From contig CM046842.1 of assembly GCA_025618425.1 (NCBI GenBank), positions 33,493,885 to 33,557,884 on the forward strand: 64,000 nt of DNA, given 5' to 3'. Source of the stretch: Heliocidaris tuberculata. Lineage: Eukaryota > Echinodermata > Echinoidea > Camarodonta > Echinometridae. The position numbers and the translations under genes were made by a program. The notes under the pieces were generated by a model. It was not told the origin of the DNA. It made no database searches and saw only the letters and a program-made list of their open reading frames with translations. Below are positions 41,587 to 52,008 of this stretch, in pieces (the stretch's first letter is position 1; each line of letters begins with the position of its first letter).

Positions 41587-44500
41587 TTATTCATCTTCGT
41601 AACCTTCAGACGGGTAGATCACCACAATCTTTGTGATAGGTCGCTTGTATTCAGAGTCTTTAGTTTTGACTTTCACAGATCTGACCTTACCGTCATCTCC
41701 CGGGTAAACCTGAGTTATGCGTCCTAGTGTCCATTTACCCCGGACGGCATTCGGATCAGCAACCGACACGACATCGTCCACTCTGATGTTGCGTCTGTCG
41801 ACATTCCACTTCCTTCTGGGCACAAGCAGTGGGAAGACGTCGCGAAGCCAGGCTTTCCAGAATGAATCAACGATCCTTTGGACCAATTCAACACGGTGAC
41901 GGGGATTCTTGGTCACTCTGAAAGGCCCCTGTGGCACTTGGCTAGAAGCTCTACCCAGCAAAATGTCATTTGGGCAGATATATGATCCATCATCTGGGTC
42001 TGTGGGAATCCTCCCGATCGGGCGTTGGTTAATCAGATTTGCTATTTCTTGAAGACATGTGTAGAGCTCGAAAGGGGCGAGGCACTGTTCCTTGATTGCT
42101 TTCTTCATCGCTAACTTGCAGCTCTTCACCAGAGCTTCCGCACAGCCGTTATGATGCGGAGCCAATGGCGTAACAAATTTCCATTCAGTACCCCTTTCAG
42201 AACAGAACTCCTTCAGTTCATCAGCACTCCAGCCTTCTACCATTTCTCGCAGCTCCCTTTCCGCTCCTACAAACTGCTTCCCATTGTCGCTGATCAAGCA
42301 AGCTGGTTGGCCTCGAACTGCAAAGAATCTTCTCAACGCCTGTAAGAATTCCATGGATGAGCAATCAGGGGCAACCTCCAAGTGGACTGCTCGTGTGTTG
42401 AGACATGTAAAGATAATACCATAGTACTTTGCAGTTTTGTTACGTCCTACTCTCACTGGTATAGGTCCGAAGTAATCGGTTGAGGTATTGTAGAACGGTG
42501 GCGAAAAAGGCATCATTCTTTCAGTTGGCAATCCGGACATGAACTGAGTTTCTGCTTTCTTTTCCATTTCACGGCAGGTCACACATTTGTACTTGACAGA
42601 TTTAGCAAGGCGGTGTACTCCAGGAATCCAGTACTTCATCCGAATTTTTGCTGCTGTACTAGCTACTCCACCATGGCCTTGCTGATGATAGTAGCGGGTG
42701 ATGAGTTTAGCGACATGGTGATCATTCGGGATCAGAGATGGATGTCTTGTTTCATAAGACAGTCTACACTTATCCGCTCTGCCTCCAACTCTGATGATAT
42801 CCTCCTTCAGATATGGACTCAAAGCTTTGAATTCACCAAGCTTAATGCGTTCATGGAGTGACTTCTGTGCTTCGCTGACCCAGAACAACTCAGCACGATC
42901 CAGTTCAGTAGTGGTGAGTGGACCGTCCTCCTTGGTCACTTGATCAGCATGCAGCTTACATCTAGATTTCAGATTCCGGACAAATCGTTGAACATAGGCT
43001 GTGACTCTGATCAGTCTTCTCCATGATGAGAATTTCTCACAGCTGATGACTTCAGAGCATGATGTTTGTAGCACATGCTTCAACTTCCTTCTTTCCTCAT
43101 CACCATCAGCTTCTTGTACAGGTAGTGATCTATCTTCTGGCCATTCTTCAGTGGGCTTGCACAGGAACTCAGGTCCATGTTCCCACTCCTTGCCCATATC
43201 TATAACTGATATGCCTCTTGAGATCTTGTCAGCAGGGTTTACTTTCCCAGGTACATATCTCCAGTCCTCCGGGTTGGATGCACTTTGGATTTCGCCAATT
43301 CTCGCCGACACAAATGGCTTGTACATCCTGGATTGACTGTGAATCCATGCTAGTGTGATGAGACTGTCTGTCATGAAGACTGTTTCCTGCAGCTCAAAAC
43401 TGATCTCTTCCTTCAATGCAGTAAAGAGCCTTGTGGCCAATACCGCTGCTTGGAGCTCTAATCGTGGTATTGACAGCTTCTTGAGCGGGGCTACCCTAGA
43501 TCTGGCCGCCACAAATCTTGTTGTAAAGCTGTTATCTTCTAGCTTCCATCTAAGATATGCACATGATCCAAAGGCTGCTTCTGATGCATCAGCAAAAATG
43601 CACAACATTGGATTCTCCACAGCTCCTTCAGGTGTGAGGCAACGAGGGAGCTCAACATTATTCAACTGTTTCATCTCCTCGAAGAGTGTCTGCCACTTAT
43701 CTTGCTCATCAAGTGGAAGCTCGTCATCCCAGCTAACCCCAAGCTGCCATAGCCTCTGGATTCCAATTTTTGCTCTCACCATGAATGCACCAGCAAATCC
43801 GACTGGGTCGAAAACTCGAGCTATCTTGCTCAAGATCTTCCGTTTTGTCCATTTCTTTTCACTGCTGACTGACTTCTCAACTCCTTCTTCAGCCACCTTG
43901 TAGGAGAATGAATCTCGTTCAGGATTCCATGTAACTCCTAGCACCTTTTCTTCAGACAACTTCTCTAGCAGGTTCGTCTCGGTTTCATTCTGACTATCAG
44001 GTCTCAGAGTTTTGTTTGACATCCAGCCCTTGACATGAAAGCCTCCATCTCCCAGAACTTTGTCAATATCATTAGTCAGCTGAACAGCCTCTTCCTCAGT
44101 TGGTGTAGAGAAGCAAACATCATCCATATATGTACTCTCCTTTAAGATTTGAGCTACTTTGGGATGTTCTTCCTCTGCTTCTTCAGCCGTTCTTCTCAGT
44201 GCGATTTGGGCCATCGCAGGTGAAGGTTTATCTCCGAAGGTGACCACCAACTTGATGTAGATGTCTGGCTCTCTATCAACTTCTAGATCGCGCCAAAGGT
44301 ACCTATGTACATGCTGATCAACTACTGGCACCTTGATCCGATGATACATTTTTGATATATCACCACAGACTGCAACATAGTGGTCACGGAACTTCATCAG
44401 GACTCCAAATAGGGGATTCAACAAGTCCGGTCCTTTGTGCCAGTATTCGTTTAGAGAATGGCCTTGAATTATGGCTGATGAGTTGAATACTATGCGCACA

Positions 44501-45417
44501 GGGGTGCTTCTCTTTTCAGGTCTTACGACTGCATGGTGTCCAATATAATGGACAGGACCTGAATACTGTTGAATCTCTTCTTTGGACAACTTGCGTGCGA
44601 ATCCCATCTCAACCAGCTGTGTCATCTGATCTTGATAAGCTTTAGCATGATCTGGGTTCTTAAGCAGCCTCCTTTCGGTTGCTTCCAACATCTTCTCCGC
44701 CAGCCAATAGTTATCTGGAAGATTCTCCGGGTCTCGTTTCCAAGGATACGAGATTTTCCACTGCTTTCCGTCTTTGACACAGGACCTGTTGATGAGATCA
44801 TACTCCTCTTTATCCGCCTTGGTCATTCCTGTGTGTCTACATTGACAATCACTGCTCCTGACACCCATTGATTCTGTAGTCCAGAAACTGGTTAGATCCA
44901 CAGGTTTGGCTATCTGCACATGCAACACTGTACTGGGCTGCATCCTGTCATGGGGCAATGTCCCCAAGATAACCCAGCCAACAGGTGAGTGACGAGCAGT
45001 GAAGTTGTACGACTCCTTTGATTTACCTCCATGAAGCTTCGGGTGATCACTGCCGACCAACAGATCAACTGCTCCAGCATGCCTGTTTATCAGTTCCCTA
45101 TTTAGGTTTAGTTCATTGGCTGCTGATTTCAGATGGGCTTCTGATACATTGTCTACGTCACTAATATATGGCATTCCAATCACAGTGACTGAGACCGGTT
45201 GTCTTCCTCCCAGCTCTCTGATGCTCACCCTGTACTTCTTGGTTGTAACCTCTTCTAGAACTCCTCCTAGCTTAGAAATGACAACTGTGATTTCTTTCCC
45301 TTCTAGTTGCAATTCGTCCGCAAGTGACTGTTTGATGATTGACACTTGAGCACCACAATCCAGCAACATATTACACTTCTTCCAACTGCTCTGCTTGGAT
45401 ACTTCGACTGTCAACAC
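41587..45417 (-). CDS. BEL/Pao retrotransposon pol: protease, RT, RNase H, integrase (1276 aa)
   Basis: Domains in order: retropepsin-like protease with LLDCGAQVS (D20); RT (about 250-480) with GDISKMYHRIKV and the catalytic YMDD (about 431); RNase H-type domain opening CIFADASEAAFGS; integrase zinc finger (H…H…CVTC near 900-960); integrase core with TDYFGPIPV, SDNGKQF and HNGCAEALVKS carrying the D,D,E residues; and a C-terminal SH3-like region typical of Pao elements (GKWTLGRI). The order and the protease/RT sequences place it in BEL/Pao, not Ty3. The long frame has no stop or frameshift, so the insertion is fairly young. The visible frame begins at a GTG; coding similarity extends about 25 codons further up before a stop, so the true start or gag junction is missing or interrupted. 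It sits antisense in the intron of the GPCR. Confidence 0.93.
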   Translation of the reverse strand: MLTVEVSKQSSWKKCNMLLDCGAQVSIIKQSLADELQLEGKEITVVISKLGGVLEEVTTKKYRVSIRELGGRQPVSVTVIGMPYISDVDNVSEAHLKSAANELNLNRELINRHAGAVDLLVGSDHPKLHGGKSKESYNFTARHSPVGWVILGTLPHDRMQPSTVLHVQIAKPVDLTSFWTTESMGVRSSDCQCRHTGMTKADKEEYDLINRSCVKDGKQWKISYPWKRDPENLPDNYWLAEKMLEATERRLLKNPDHAKAYQDQMTQLVEMGFARKLSKEEIQQYSGPVHYIGHHAVVRPEKRSTPVRIVFNSSAIIQGHSLNEYWHKGPDLLNPLFGVLMKFRDHYVAVCGDISKMYHRIKVPVVDQHVHRYLWRDLEVDREPDIYIKLVVTFGDKPSPAMAQIALRRTAEEAEEEHPKVAQILKESTYMDDVCFSTPTEEEAVQLTNDIDKVLGDGGFHVKGWMSNKTLRPDSQNETETNLLEKLSEEKVLGVTWNPERDSFSYKVAEEGVEKSVSSEKKWTKRKILSKIARVFDPVGFAGAFMVRAKIGIQRLWQLGVSWDDELPLDEQDKWQTLFEEMKQLNNVELPRCLTPEGAVENPMLCIFADASEAAFGSCAYLRWKLEDNSFTTRFVAARSRVAPLKKLSIPRLELQAAVLATRLFTALKEEISFELQETVFMTDSLITLAWIHSQSRMYKPFVSARIGEIQSASNPEDWRYVPGKVNPADKISRGISVIDMGKEWEHGPEFLCKPTEEWPEDRSLPVQEADGDEERRKLKHVLQTSCSEVISCEKFSSWRRLIRVTAYVQRFVRNLKSRCKLHADQVTKEDGPLTTTELDRAELFWVSEAQKSLHERIKLGEFKALSPYLKEDIIRVGGRADKCRLSYETRHPSLIPNDHHVAKLITRYYHQQGHGGVASTAAKIRMKYWIPGVHRLAKSVKYKCVTCREMEKKAETQFMSGLPTERMMPFSPPFYNTSTDYFGPIPVRVGRNKTAKYYGIIFTCLNTRAVHLEVAPDCSSMEFLQALRRFFAVRGQPACLISDNGKQFVGAERELREMVEGWSADELKEFCSERGTEWKFVTPLAPHHNGCAEALVKSCKLAMKKAIKEQCLAPFELYTCLQEIANLINQRPIGRIPTDPDDGSYICPNDILLGRASSQVPQGPFRVTKNPRHRVELVQRIVDSFWKAWLRDVFPLLVPRRKWNVDRRNIRVDDVVSVADPNAVRGKWTLGRITQVYPGDDGKVRSVKVKTKDSEYKRPITKIVVIYPSEGYEDE

Positions 45418-45737
45418 TGGAAGAATTGCTTCCTTTGCTCCAACACAGGCAACACCAACTTCCAGGATAAAGCAGACTATTAGAGGTTTTCTAAGATACT
45501 ACCTCTGGTAACGTATCTGAGATATTGTTTCAAAATGTTAAAAAGGGTCACTGAGTTTGGAAATATTTCTTGAAAAAATGTTGGTAGCCAAAAATCACCC
45601 GTTGACTGTTTTGTATTCTTAAGGAATTAAAGTTTCTGAATTCATAATAATTTATTGAAATCTTTGATGTTGAAATTTTGTCATTTGTACAACTCTAATT
45701 GCACACTTTTTCGGAGAATGGCCCGTGTGACGTCGAG

Positions 45738-46184
45738 GTTCGATACCTGAAATGCTCTCCTGGGAAACCTTCCAGACTCAGCGATAAAGAAACTGCAACG
45801 TATTCAGAACATTGCAGCACGAATTGTTATGAAGGCTCGCAAACGTGAACGTATTTATTTACACCTCTTCTCACACATTATTCTGCACTGGCTGCCAGTT
45901 CATCTTCGCGTCCAGTTTTAGATCTTGTTATTGGTGATCAAAGCTCTCAAAGGTACTGCTAAATCCTACATATCTGGCATAATCAAAGAGTATATCCCGA
46001 ACAGAAAACTGCGCTCTTCTGACATGAAACTCCTCCAAGCGCGCAGGATCAATGGGGAACGTGCTTTCAGCACCCTTGCACCGTCATCGGTGAATGCGCT
46101 TCATTTCCAGCTCCTAGATGCACCCTCCATCAACAATTTCAAGCATTCTCTTAAAACGTACATGTTCTCTTCCTTGGTGTAATA
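45738..46184 (+). pseudogene. LINE 3' fragment (reverse transcriptase C terminus)
   Basis: Read on the plus strand, this gives KKLQRIQNIAARIV, ILHWLPVHLRVQF, a TAG, then LLVIKALKGTAKSYISGII, GERAFSTLAPSSVNALHF and INNFKHSLKTYMF. This is the conserved tail of non-LTR reverse transcriptases of the CR1/L2/jockey type (LHWLPV…KALNG…R…GERAFS…LP…FK..LKTYLF). It is 5'-truncated and has an internal stop, and lies opposite in strand to the surrounding LTR element. Confidence 0.88.
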
Positions 46185-48100
46185 AAGCAACCCTTCTGTA
46201 ACCCTAAATTTCATCTGAACTTTATGGCCGGAATTCACAAAGGTGATTTCAATTCAGACCATGGTTTATGCAGATTTCGTGGTATAAATACGCTTGATTC
46301 AGCTCGTACACTTAAAAAGGTCCAATGTGTATGAAACAGATATCATATAAAAAATAAAACAACTGTGTAGTACATACAATGTAGCTTCTGAGCCAGAACA
46401 TGAGAGAATAATAAAACATAATACAAGTTTCTATATGAAGGCTTACTGTATGTACTCATGAAACTACACCTTATATGCTTGACTGAAAAACGATTAAGAC
46501 TCAAGCTACCCTTACAAGGATACTCAATATCACCAAGAACATTGAAACAAAAAGGTCAATTTACTTTCAGTATCCAATTAACTTGTAAAAGTTGCATGGT
46601 TTGCAAAAACTGATGATACAGATATATGTGTAGTACTATGCAAATGACATACTCATAAACATTTTGAAAACAACAACCAATGTGGATTAAAAATAAAATA
46701 CATGTATATACACACATACAGAGTTCTCATACAATTGCTTTTACAAATTATCATCAATATAGAATCCAATGCTGAATCTACTACACCCAAGTAACTGTGT
46801 GTTCCCACTGCATAATAGAACATAGTACAAGTACATACAACACATGTATCTCATATTAGTAAACCTCATAACTACATGTATAAACTTGGCCTTTTAACTT
46901 TCAACTTCTTCTTTCCTATCAGTACCAAATTGCCTTGTTCACCTGTCTTGTTCTTACATGCAATTCAGCAAGTGTCCATCTCATTACAGCAATCAATACA
47001 TTACAACTACTCTTCCTCTGTAACCTGTGTCATTAACATTTATTCACATCTTCGTCACTGACTTTTCTATCATTACATTCCAACTTCCTTTCCATCCCCC
47101 TCTGCCTCTGAGATAAAAAAAAACAAACTTATTCATACACCATATAAAAATATCAGCACAAGAATACATTGTATGAGATACAGAGAAAAAACAACATCAA
47201 TAAAAGTAATAATCGCAGTGTTTAATACAAAAACTGGGTTGTGAGAAATGACAGGATAAACAAAACAACTTATGACCACCCAACCACGTAAGTAATAAAA
47301 CAACCTTGTCATAAAATAGGAAATTGGGAACAACAAAATCCAACGATGGATAGAGAATGGACTTAGGGGCACAACCTGCAAAGTAAAGAAAAGCCAGTCA
47401 GAGCTTCTACTGCAAAACAATCATTTCGTACAAAAAGATGACATAATATTATGGCAATCTACAGATAAAGACAAAGCTGGATTTGAAAACATTGATATAT
47501 ACAATGCATGTGGAGAGATCAGTACTGAAAACGAGCACCCCGCAAAATAGGATGCAGGCCAACATACATAAAGTATGAGAAAATGTATACGGAAAATCTT
47601 ACAATGACATGCACAACAAAAAAATACTGTCCAGGTTATAGAGTCTCACATATGAAATACATGTATAACTGCTACAAAAAAGGTTCTAGCAGTCCAGTGG
47701 TGGAGAATATGAATGTCCAAAACAATCAGTACACTAACACTGGACGAGGAATGAGAGGAGAGGAATACAGTGGGACAGATGGAGAAGTGAGCGAATCCAC
47801 TGTAGAATAAGCAAAAGGAGCTCTGCCCGGATGAGCAATGAAACTGAGAAGCGACAACAGTTCCAGCAATATAAAAAAAATGATCTGGTGGAACAGCGGA
47901 CGGGAAACCCACGTCAGAGTCATCTTGTTCCTTAGGTTAAGCCAAGCTAGGATGAGGCATCATAACACTACAGCGTCGGTGGTCATTCACATACCGAGGA
48001 TGACATGGAGGACGAGCTTACAAGTCTACGAGTACATGCGAAGTAGAGATGGCCAGGGCCAGGGTGGAGACGGTGGTTGAATCTTGGTCACTGCTAGGCG
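46185..48100. other. non-coding stretch between LINE fragment and gag region
   Basis: AT-rich. On the minus strand a purine-rich tract (GGCAGAGGGGGATGGAAAGG, near 47085-47107) could be a second polypurine tract. Frames up to 95 codons show no domain. Confidence 0.45.
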
Positions 48101-48510
48101 TGTCTCGGGGGCGACAGAGAGGAGCTTGGGCCTCCTCGCACGGGCGATAGGCCCTGTAGCTATGAACCATGACAGGAGCGAAGGTATCATCATCAACCTG
48201 CGCAGCGGGCAACTGGGGCATCTGGGGAATGGCCTGGAGGAGCCTGGGCCTCCTCATGCTGGAGATGGATCCCGTCAATGTGCCGAATGGTGTCAACCAC
48301 GGGAGGGGTGAGCTGATGTCGCAAACCACTCGGAAGTTGGAGAGATGATGTCTGGAGGACGGCCTAGAGGAGCATGGGCCTCCTCACACTGGAGATGAGC
48401 TATGTCGCTACCATCCAAAATAGCGGTGGAGGTAGTATTATCAACCTGCTGGTAGCCGGGGGTAAGAGGCGGTCGGCCTAGAGAAGCTTGGGCCTTCTCT
48501 GTGTGGCGGT
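48101..48510 (-). repeat. ~120-bp imperfect tandem repeat in the gag 3' region
   Basis: A block with GAGGAG…GGGCCTCCTC recurs about every 115-130 bp (near 48130, 48247, 48378, 48490). On the minus strand it encodes (C)EEAxAPLGRPP-like peptides in part of the frame. Confidence 0.7.
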
Positions 48511-49807
48511 GAAGTTCCGCATGATGACAAGGATCAGAGATGGTGGTGGCATGGATCTGGTCCATGGGCTGATTGTCTGGGCTAGGGCAGTGCTTGTTGC
48601 CTTTCGTGATGGTCTTCAGCGTTATGCCAGGGTACGAAGTGTCGAGTGGACAAATGAGCAGTGTCAGCTGATGTGGTGATGACTGACCTGACCAGACTCG
48701 AGATGTAGCCAGGATACCGTTGCGACCATCGTCTAAGATGGCGGTAGACTCATAAGAGGAGTGATCGTGGTAAGCCGTGGATGATGTATTGATAGCGTGA
48801 TCGGAATCGAGGAGAGCATGCGCATATCGAGTGTAAACGCGCCGAGTAAGTGCATGCTGAGGATGCAGCAAATCAAATGAGTCAGGGGGCTCTGCAAGGG
48901 GAGGACTAGACGATACAAGATCTCTTGGCGATTTATGATCGCACCCATGAACAACTTCAAGGTCTCCACTAGTACTAGTCTCATCTTTCTCTGATGAGCC
49001 AACGAAGCAGCTATGGCTGCCAACATCTACAGACTCGATCAAATTAACCATTTACAGGCCGGCACCTGTCAATTCAACAACGGAAGAGGGGACATGCCCC
49101 AGTCCATTCAAGATTGCACCAGCAACAATGCAACCGGAAACCTCATCTGACTTCAATGAGCAAGCAACATCATTGGCACCGGGAAAGTCTGCCAAATCAT
49201 TGTCATTGTGGAACTCAAGCACAGATAAATCATCACTAAACCGACAGAGCTCTTGACCATCATGAAAATCGCACAAAGCAGCCGAATCACTCTCATCTAC
49301 ACAACTCTCTAGTTTAGTTTGACGTTCACTCTCAACATACAACATACCTCCTTCGTATACTCTGAACTCAATATCAGACTCACCATCGACATCATACATG
49401 TAGTCATACTCATCGTCGACATCACACTCATTATCAACATCCAGACTGAAACCAAAATGAAGACAAATGAGATCCCAAATGTGTGTTAGGGATGTTGAGG
49501 TATTAACAATAGAACTCCTAGAAATGACTGGGCAGTAGCGTGAAATCTGCCCCAGCATCGACTCCAACAATACGACTTTCTGTGCAGCAGTCTTGCTGCC
49601 AAACAAGTCGGACAAATTATCAATATAACCCCGCAAATGGTCTTTCTTCGACTTTCTTTTCCATACAAGATCTTTTACAAGGAAAGGAGCAAATTCTGAA
49701 TAAGAATTCAGAGAAACAAGGAGATTTTGTCTCCACTGACTGAAGGAGCCTAATGTCTCGTCCTTCGTTAAGCACCATTGCGCGGGCGCTACCGCAGATA
49801 GTGCCAT
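48293..49807 (-). pseudogene. gag-like ORF of an LTR retrotransposon with an in-frame stop (251 + 252 codons)
   Basis: The first half has DETLGSFSQWRQNLLVSL, FAPFLVKDLVW, TAAQKVVLLESMLGQISRYC and TSLTHIWDLICLHFGF, a pattern seen in gag proteins of invertebrate LTR elements (capsid-type helical fold). An acidic stretch follows. TAA at 49054-49052 is directly followed in frame by ATG at 49051, and the second half continues 252 codons with GRPP repeats and no zinc knuckle. The stop may be a mutation or a programmed gag boundary. It lies downstream of a tRNA primer site and on the same strand as the BEL/Pao pol ORF, so both may be one element split by later insertions, or two elements. Confidence 0.65.
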
Positions 49808-49985
49808 CGTATCGGTTCCATACGTGGGACTATTAGAAGTGTTAACTGTGTGTTGTAAGACTTGATGTTCGTGATGAGCAGCCAGTTCAAGTTGTAAAAA
49901 TCGTTACAGCTACGTACTTGACTGTCGATGCGGTAGCCCAGTATGTGGCCTAAAATTCTTGCTTGATGAGTGGGAAACGATCCGA

Positions 49986-49997
49986 GCGCTGCCACCA
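49986..49997 (-). promoter_or_regulatory. primer-binding site of the LTR element
   Basis: Minus strand TGGTGGCAGCGC, complementary to the CCA-end of a tRNA-Leu-like primer (…GCTGCCACCA). It lies 180 bases upstream of the gag-like ORF, as expected directly after a 5' LTR. Confidence 0.65.
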
Positions 49998-50160
49998 CGC
50001 CAACACAGAGGAATTTAACTCATCAGATTTGAGTTACAATATGAACGTTTCATCTTTATTAGAAACCTTGGCTGAACATAGCCGACCAACAACATTAACA
50101 TAACTTGTGCCACGAACGGGCGCCTGTGCTACACATATATGCCTAACTATAATTCAAATA
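49998..50160 (-). repeat. probable 5' LTR (3' portion)
   Basis: Immediately upstream of the primer site on the minus strand, with AATAAA at 50060-50055 as the likely LTR polyadenylation signal. The outer end is not defined, and no partner LTR was found. Confidence 0.4.
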
Positions 50161-50772
50161 TAATGGCGGATGTTTATGATTTTTTTTTCTTCTGCTCACA
50201 ATCTATGATTATTTGTAACTTAAGTTAGCTGTTCAGTTTATGTAATTATATCTTATAAGAATATTAAATATGTGTGTGTGTGTGTGTTTTTTTTTTTTTT
50301 TCGTTAAGCGCATAGAGATGGCAACATAATGATGCGCTATATAAGCTAAATATTCCTCTTTTTTAAATTTGCCCAGTACGAAAAATAAAATCATAATTTT
50401 TCCATTTTCTGTAAAGAAAATATTTCATCATACATGCACCCTAGACAATTACAACTATTGCACAGATGTTTTCACATAAAACCCCAAACCCGTATGAAAC
50501 AAAGGCATTCCTTCATCAAAAAAATGAGAAAATGAAAATTCGTGAAATTATCTGTACAGAGCAAAGAAGACCCCTGAAGATACATCACGGGATAGCCAAT
50601 ATTAGTTTGATTGACTTCAACTTCAAAAATTCGGAACTTTCTTTTTTCTTGACGGATTTTGCTCAATCTTTAATGGATATGTTTCTTTAACTTTTCTGCT
50701 TCTTTTAAAATCAACTAAATACCAGGGTAGACTTCCCTTTAATTATATATTTTTACCCAATTCTCTACGCAG
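50161..50772. other. intron end upstream of GPCR exon 2
   Basis: AT-rich with (TG)n-T(n) at 50272-50301. No gene is seen. Confidence 0.5.
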
Positions 50773-51414
50773 TCCTTCTTTGCCAGCCGTATTGTCGTCA
50801 TAGTTTCCTCCACTGTGTCCGTCATCAACATCCTCTTTGTAGCTGTCTACCAGCTCATCACCATCCGAATCGACCCCTTTGGTGTACGAAACTTGATCAC
50901 CACTCCCCGCTGCGTTATCGCTTCCATCGCGGCGTGGGTTGTGTGTGCTGGAGTGTTTAAAATAACCCCCCACACCTCCACCTTTCGGGGTATGGGCATC
51001 TCCGAAATCTTCAGCAGTGTTTTTCTGTTACTGGTTTTCGCTCTGACCGGGGTATGTCTGAGCCTGATCTATGGCGTCGTCTCAAAGGCACCATGTGATA
51101 GTGTCCAGATGGAGGAGAGGAAAGAGGATAACAAGCGAGTTCTGCGAACCTTCACTATGGTTTATGGGACTTCACTGATCGCCGGAATTTTGTCCAGTGC
51201 ATTGGCAATTGTAACGGGGATAGACTTGATTTGGGGAATCGATGACTCTTTGGGGGGTGATGTAGACATTTTTGGGGAATGCTTTTTGTTGTCTGTGTCC
51301 ATGGCAGCCGCTCTTAACTGGATTGCCAACTCGGTGGTATATTTGTGGAGGCTAAAAGAGTTTCGTGAAACAGTGTTACCATGTGGAAGAAACCGAGGGG
51401 TTATGCCCTTTTAA
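50773..51414 (+). CDS. GPCR exon 2: TM3 to TM7 and C terminus (residues 120-332)
   Basis: Preceded by TTCTCTACGCAG. It opens SFFASRIVVIVSSTVS and supplies helix 3 (about 120-145), helix 4 (RCVIASIAAWVVCAG), helix 5 (FSSVFLLLVFALTGVC), helix 6 (VYGTSLIAGILSSALAIV) and helix 7 ending ALNWIANSVVYLW. The usual DRY at the end of helix 3 is YQL here (VAVYQLITI), and NPxxY is NSVVY (305-309). The start is phase 0 and fits exon 1 (38898-39254) exactly. The stop TAA is followed after 5 bases by AATAAA. Rhodopsin-like receptor in the plasma membrane, presumably G-protein coupled; the missing DRY arginine makes coupling uncertain. It could instead be used by the truncated exon at 34603. Confidence 0.75.
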   Translation, partial: SFFASRIVVIVSSTVSVINILFVAVYQLITIRIDPFGVRNLITTPRCVIASIAAWVVCAGVFKITPHTSTFRGMGISEIFSSVFLLLVFALTGVCLSLIYGVVSKAPCDSVQMEERKEDNKRVLRTFTMVYGTSLIAGILSSALAIVTGIDLIWGIDDSLGGDVDIFGECFLLSVSMAAALNWIANSVVYLWRLKEFRETVLPCGRNRGVMPF

Positions 51415-51419
51415 TGACC

Positions 51420-51425
51420 AATAAA
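51420..51425 (+). terminator. polyadenylation signal of the GPCR gene
   Basis: AATAAA six bases after the stop codon. It implies a very short 3' UTR, followed shortly by the G homopolymer at 51483. Confidence 0.6.
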
Positions 51426-51482
51426 GGCGACAAGCATCATAACGCAAAGAAGTAGTTTTATGCTGCATTTACATTTATTTAT

Positions 51483-51538
<56 letters not shown>
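51483..51538. repeat. 56-base G homopolymer
   Basis: Uninterrupted G from 51483 to 51538 as given. Such length is rare and hard to sequence, so the exact count may be an assembly estimate. Confidence 0.85.
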
Positions 51539-51539
<1 letters not shown>

Positions 51540-51890
51540 GGTTACTCGTTTTTCTGAAAGTTCGTTTTTCCGAAGATTCATAATTCCGAAACAAAAAAAT
51601 CATATACCGGGAGGGGGGGAGGGTCATAATTCCGAACATTTTGTGCATTACTCCGAAGGTTTTTAATTCCGAAAATGAAATAGGGTTCCTTATTCCGAAG
51701 GTTCGTAATTCCATGAAATGATGTAGAGTTCTGTTACATTTTGGAATTACGAATCTTCGAATTACGAAGATTGTTTCATTTTCGGAATTATGAGTAACAA
51801 ACCTTCGGAGTAAACGAACCTTTGAATATACGAACCTTTGGAGTAACTAACCTTCGGAAGTATGAACCTTCGAAAATATGACGTGTAACC
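51540..51890. repeat. TTCGGAATTACGAACCTTCG repeat cluster, copy 1
   Basis: Short motifs (AATTCCGAA, CCGAAGGTTCGTAATTCC and the inverse GGAATTACGAA, AACCTTCGGA) recur about every 15-25 bases, in one orientation to 51720 and inverted after that. A similar cluster is at 63200-63380. Confidence 0.8.
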
Positions 51891-51958
51891 TTATTTACAA
51901 CCTACAAGCCCTAGGCCTACACTTAAGTGTAATGTTGGTCCAACAGTTCATGTATATG

Positions 51959-51965
<7 letters not shown>

Positions 51966-52006
<41 letters not shown>
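51966..52006. repeat. (TA)n left of the foldback
   Basis: TA repeats directly abut the terminal inverted repeat. Confidence 0.9.

Positions 52007-52008
<2 letters not shown>

Larger units (their letters stand above)
39255..50772 (+). other. GPCR intron (11.5 kb) filled with retroelements
   Basis: Begins GTAATA and ends TTCTCTACGCAG. It contains CACTGTAAA-type repeats, a BEL/Pao pol ORF, a LINE 3' fragment, and a gag-like region with primer-binding site, all non-host. The retroelement genes run antisense to the receptor. Joining is inferred from splice signals, matching phase and helix order; no transcript evidence is available. Confidence 0.65.
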
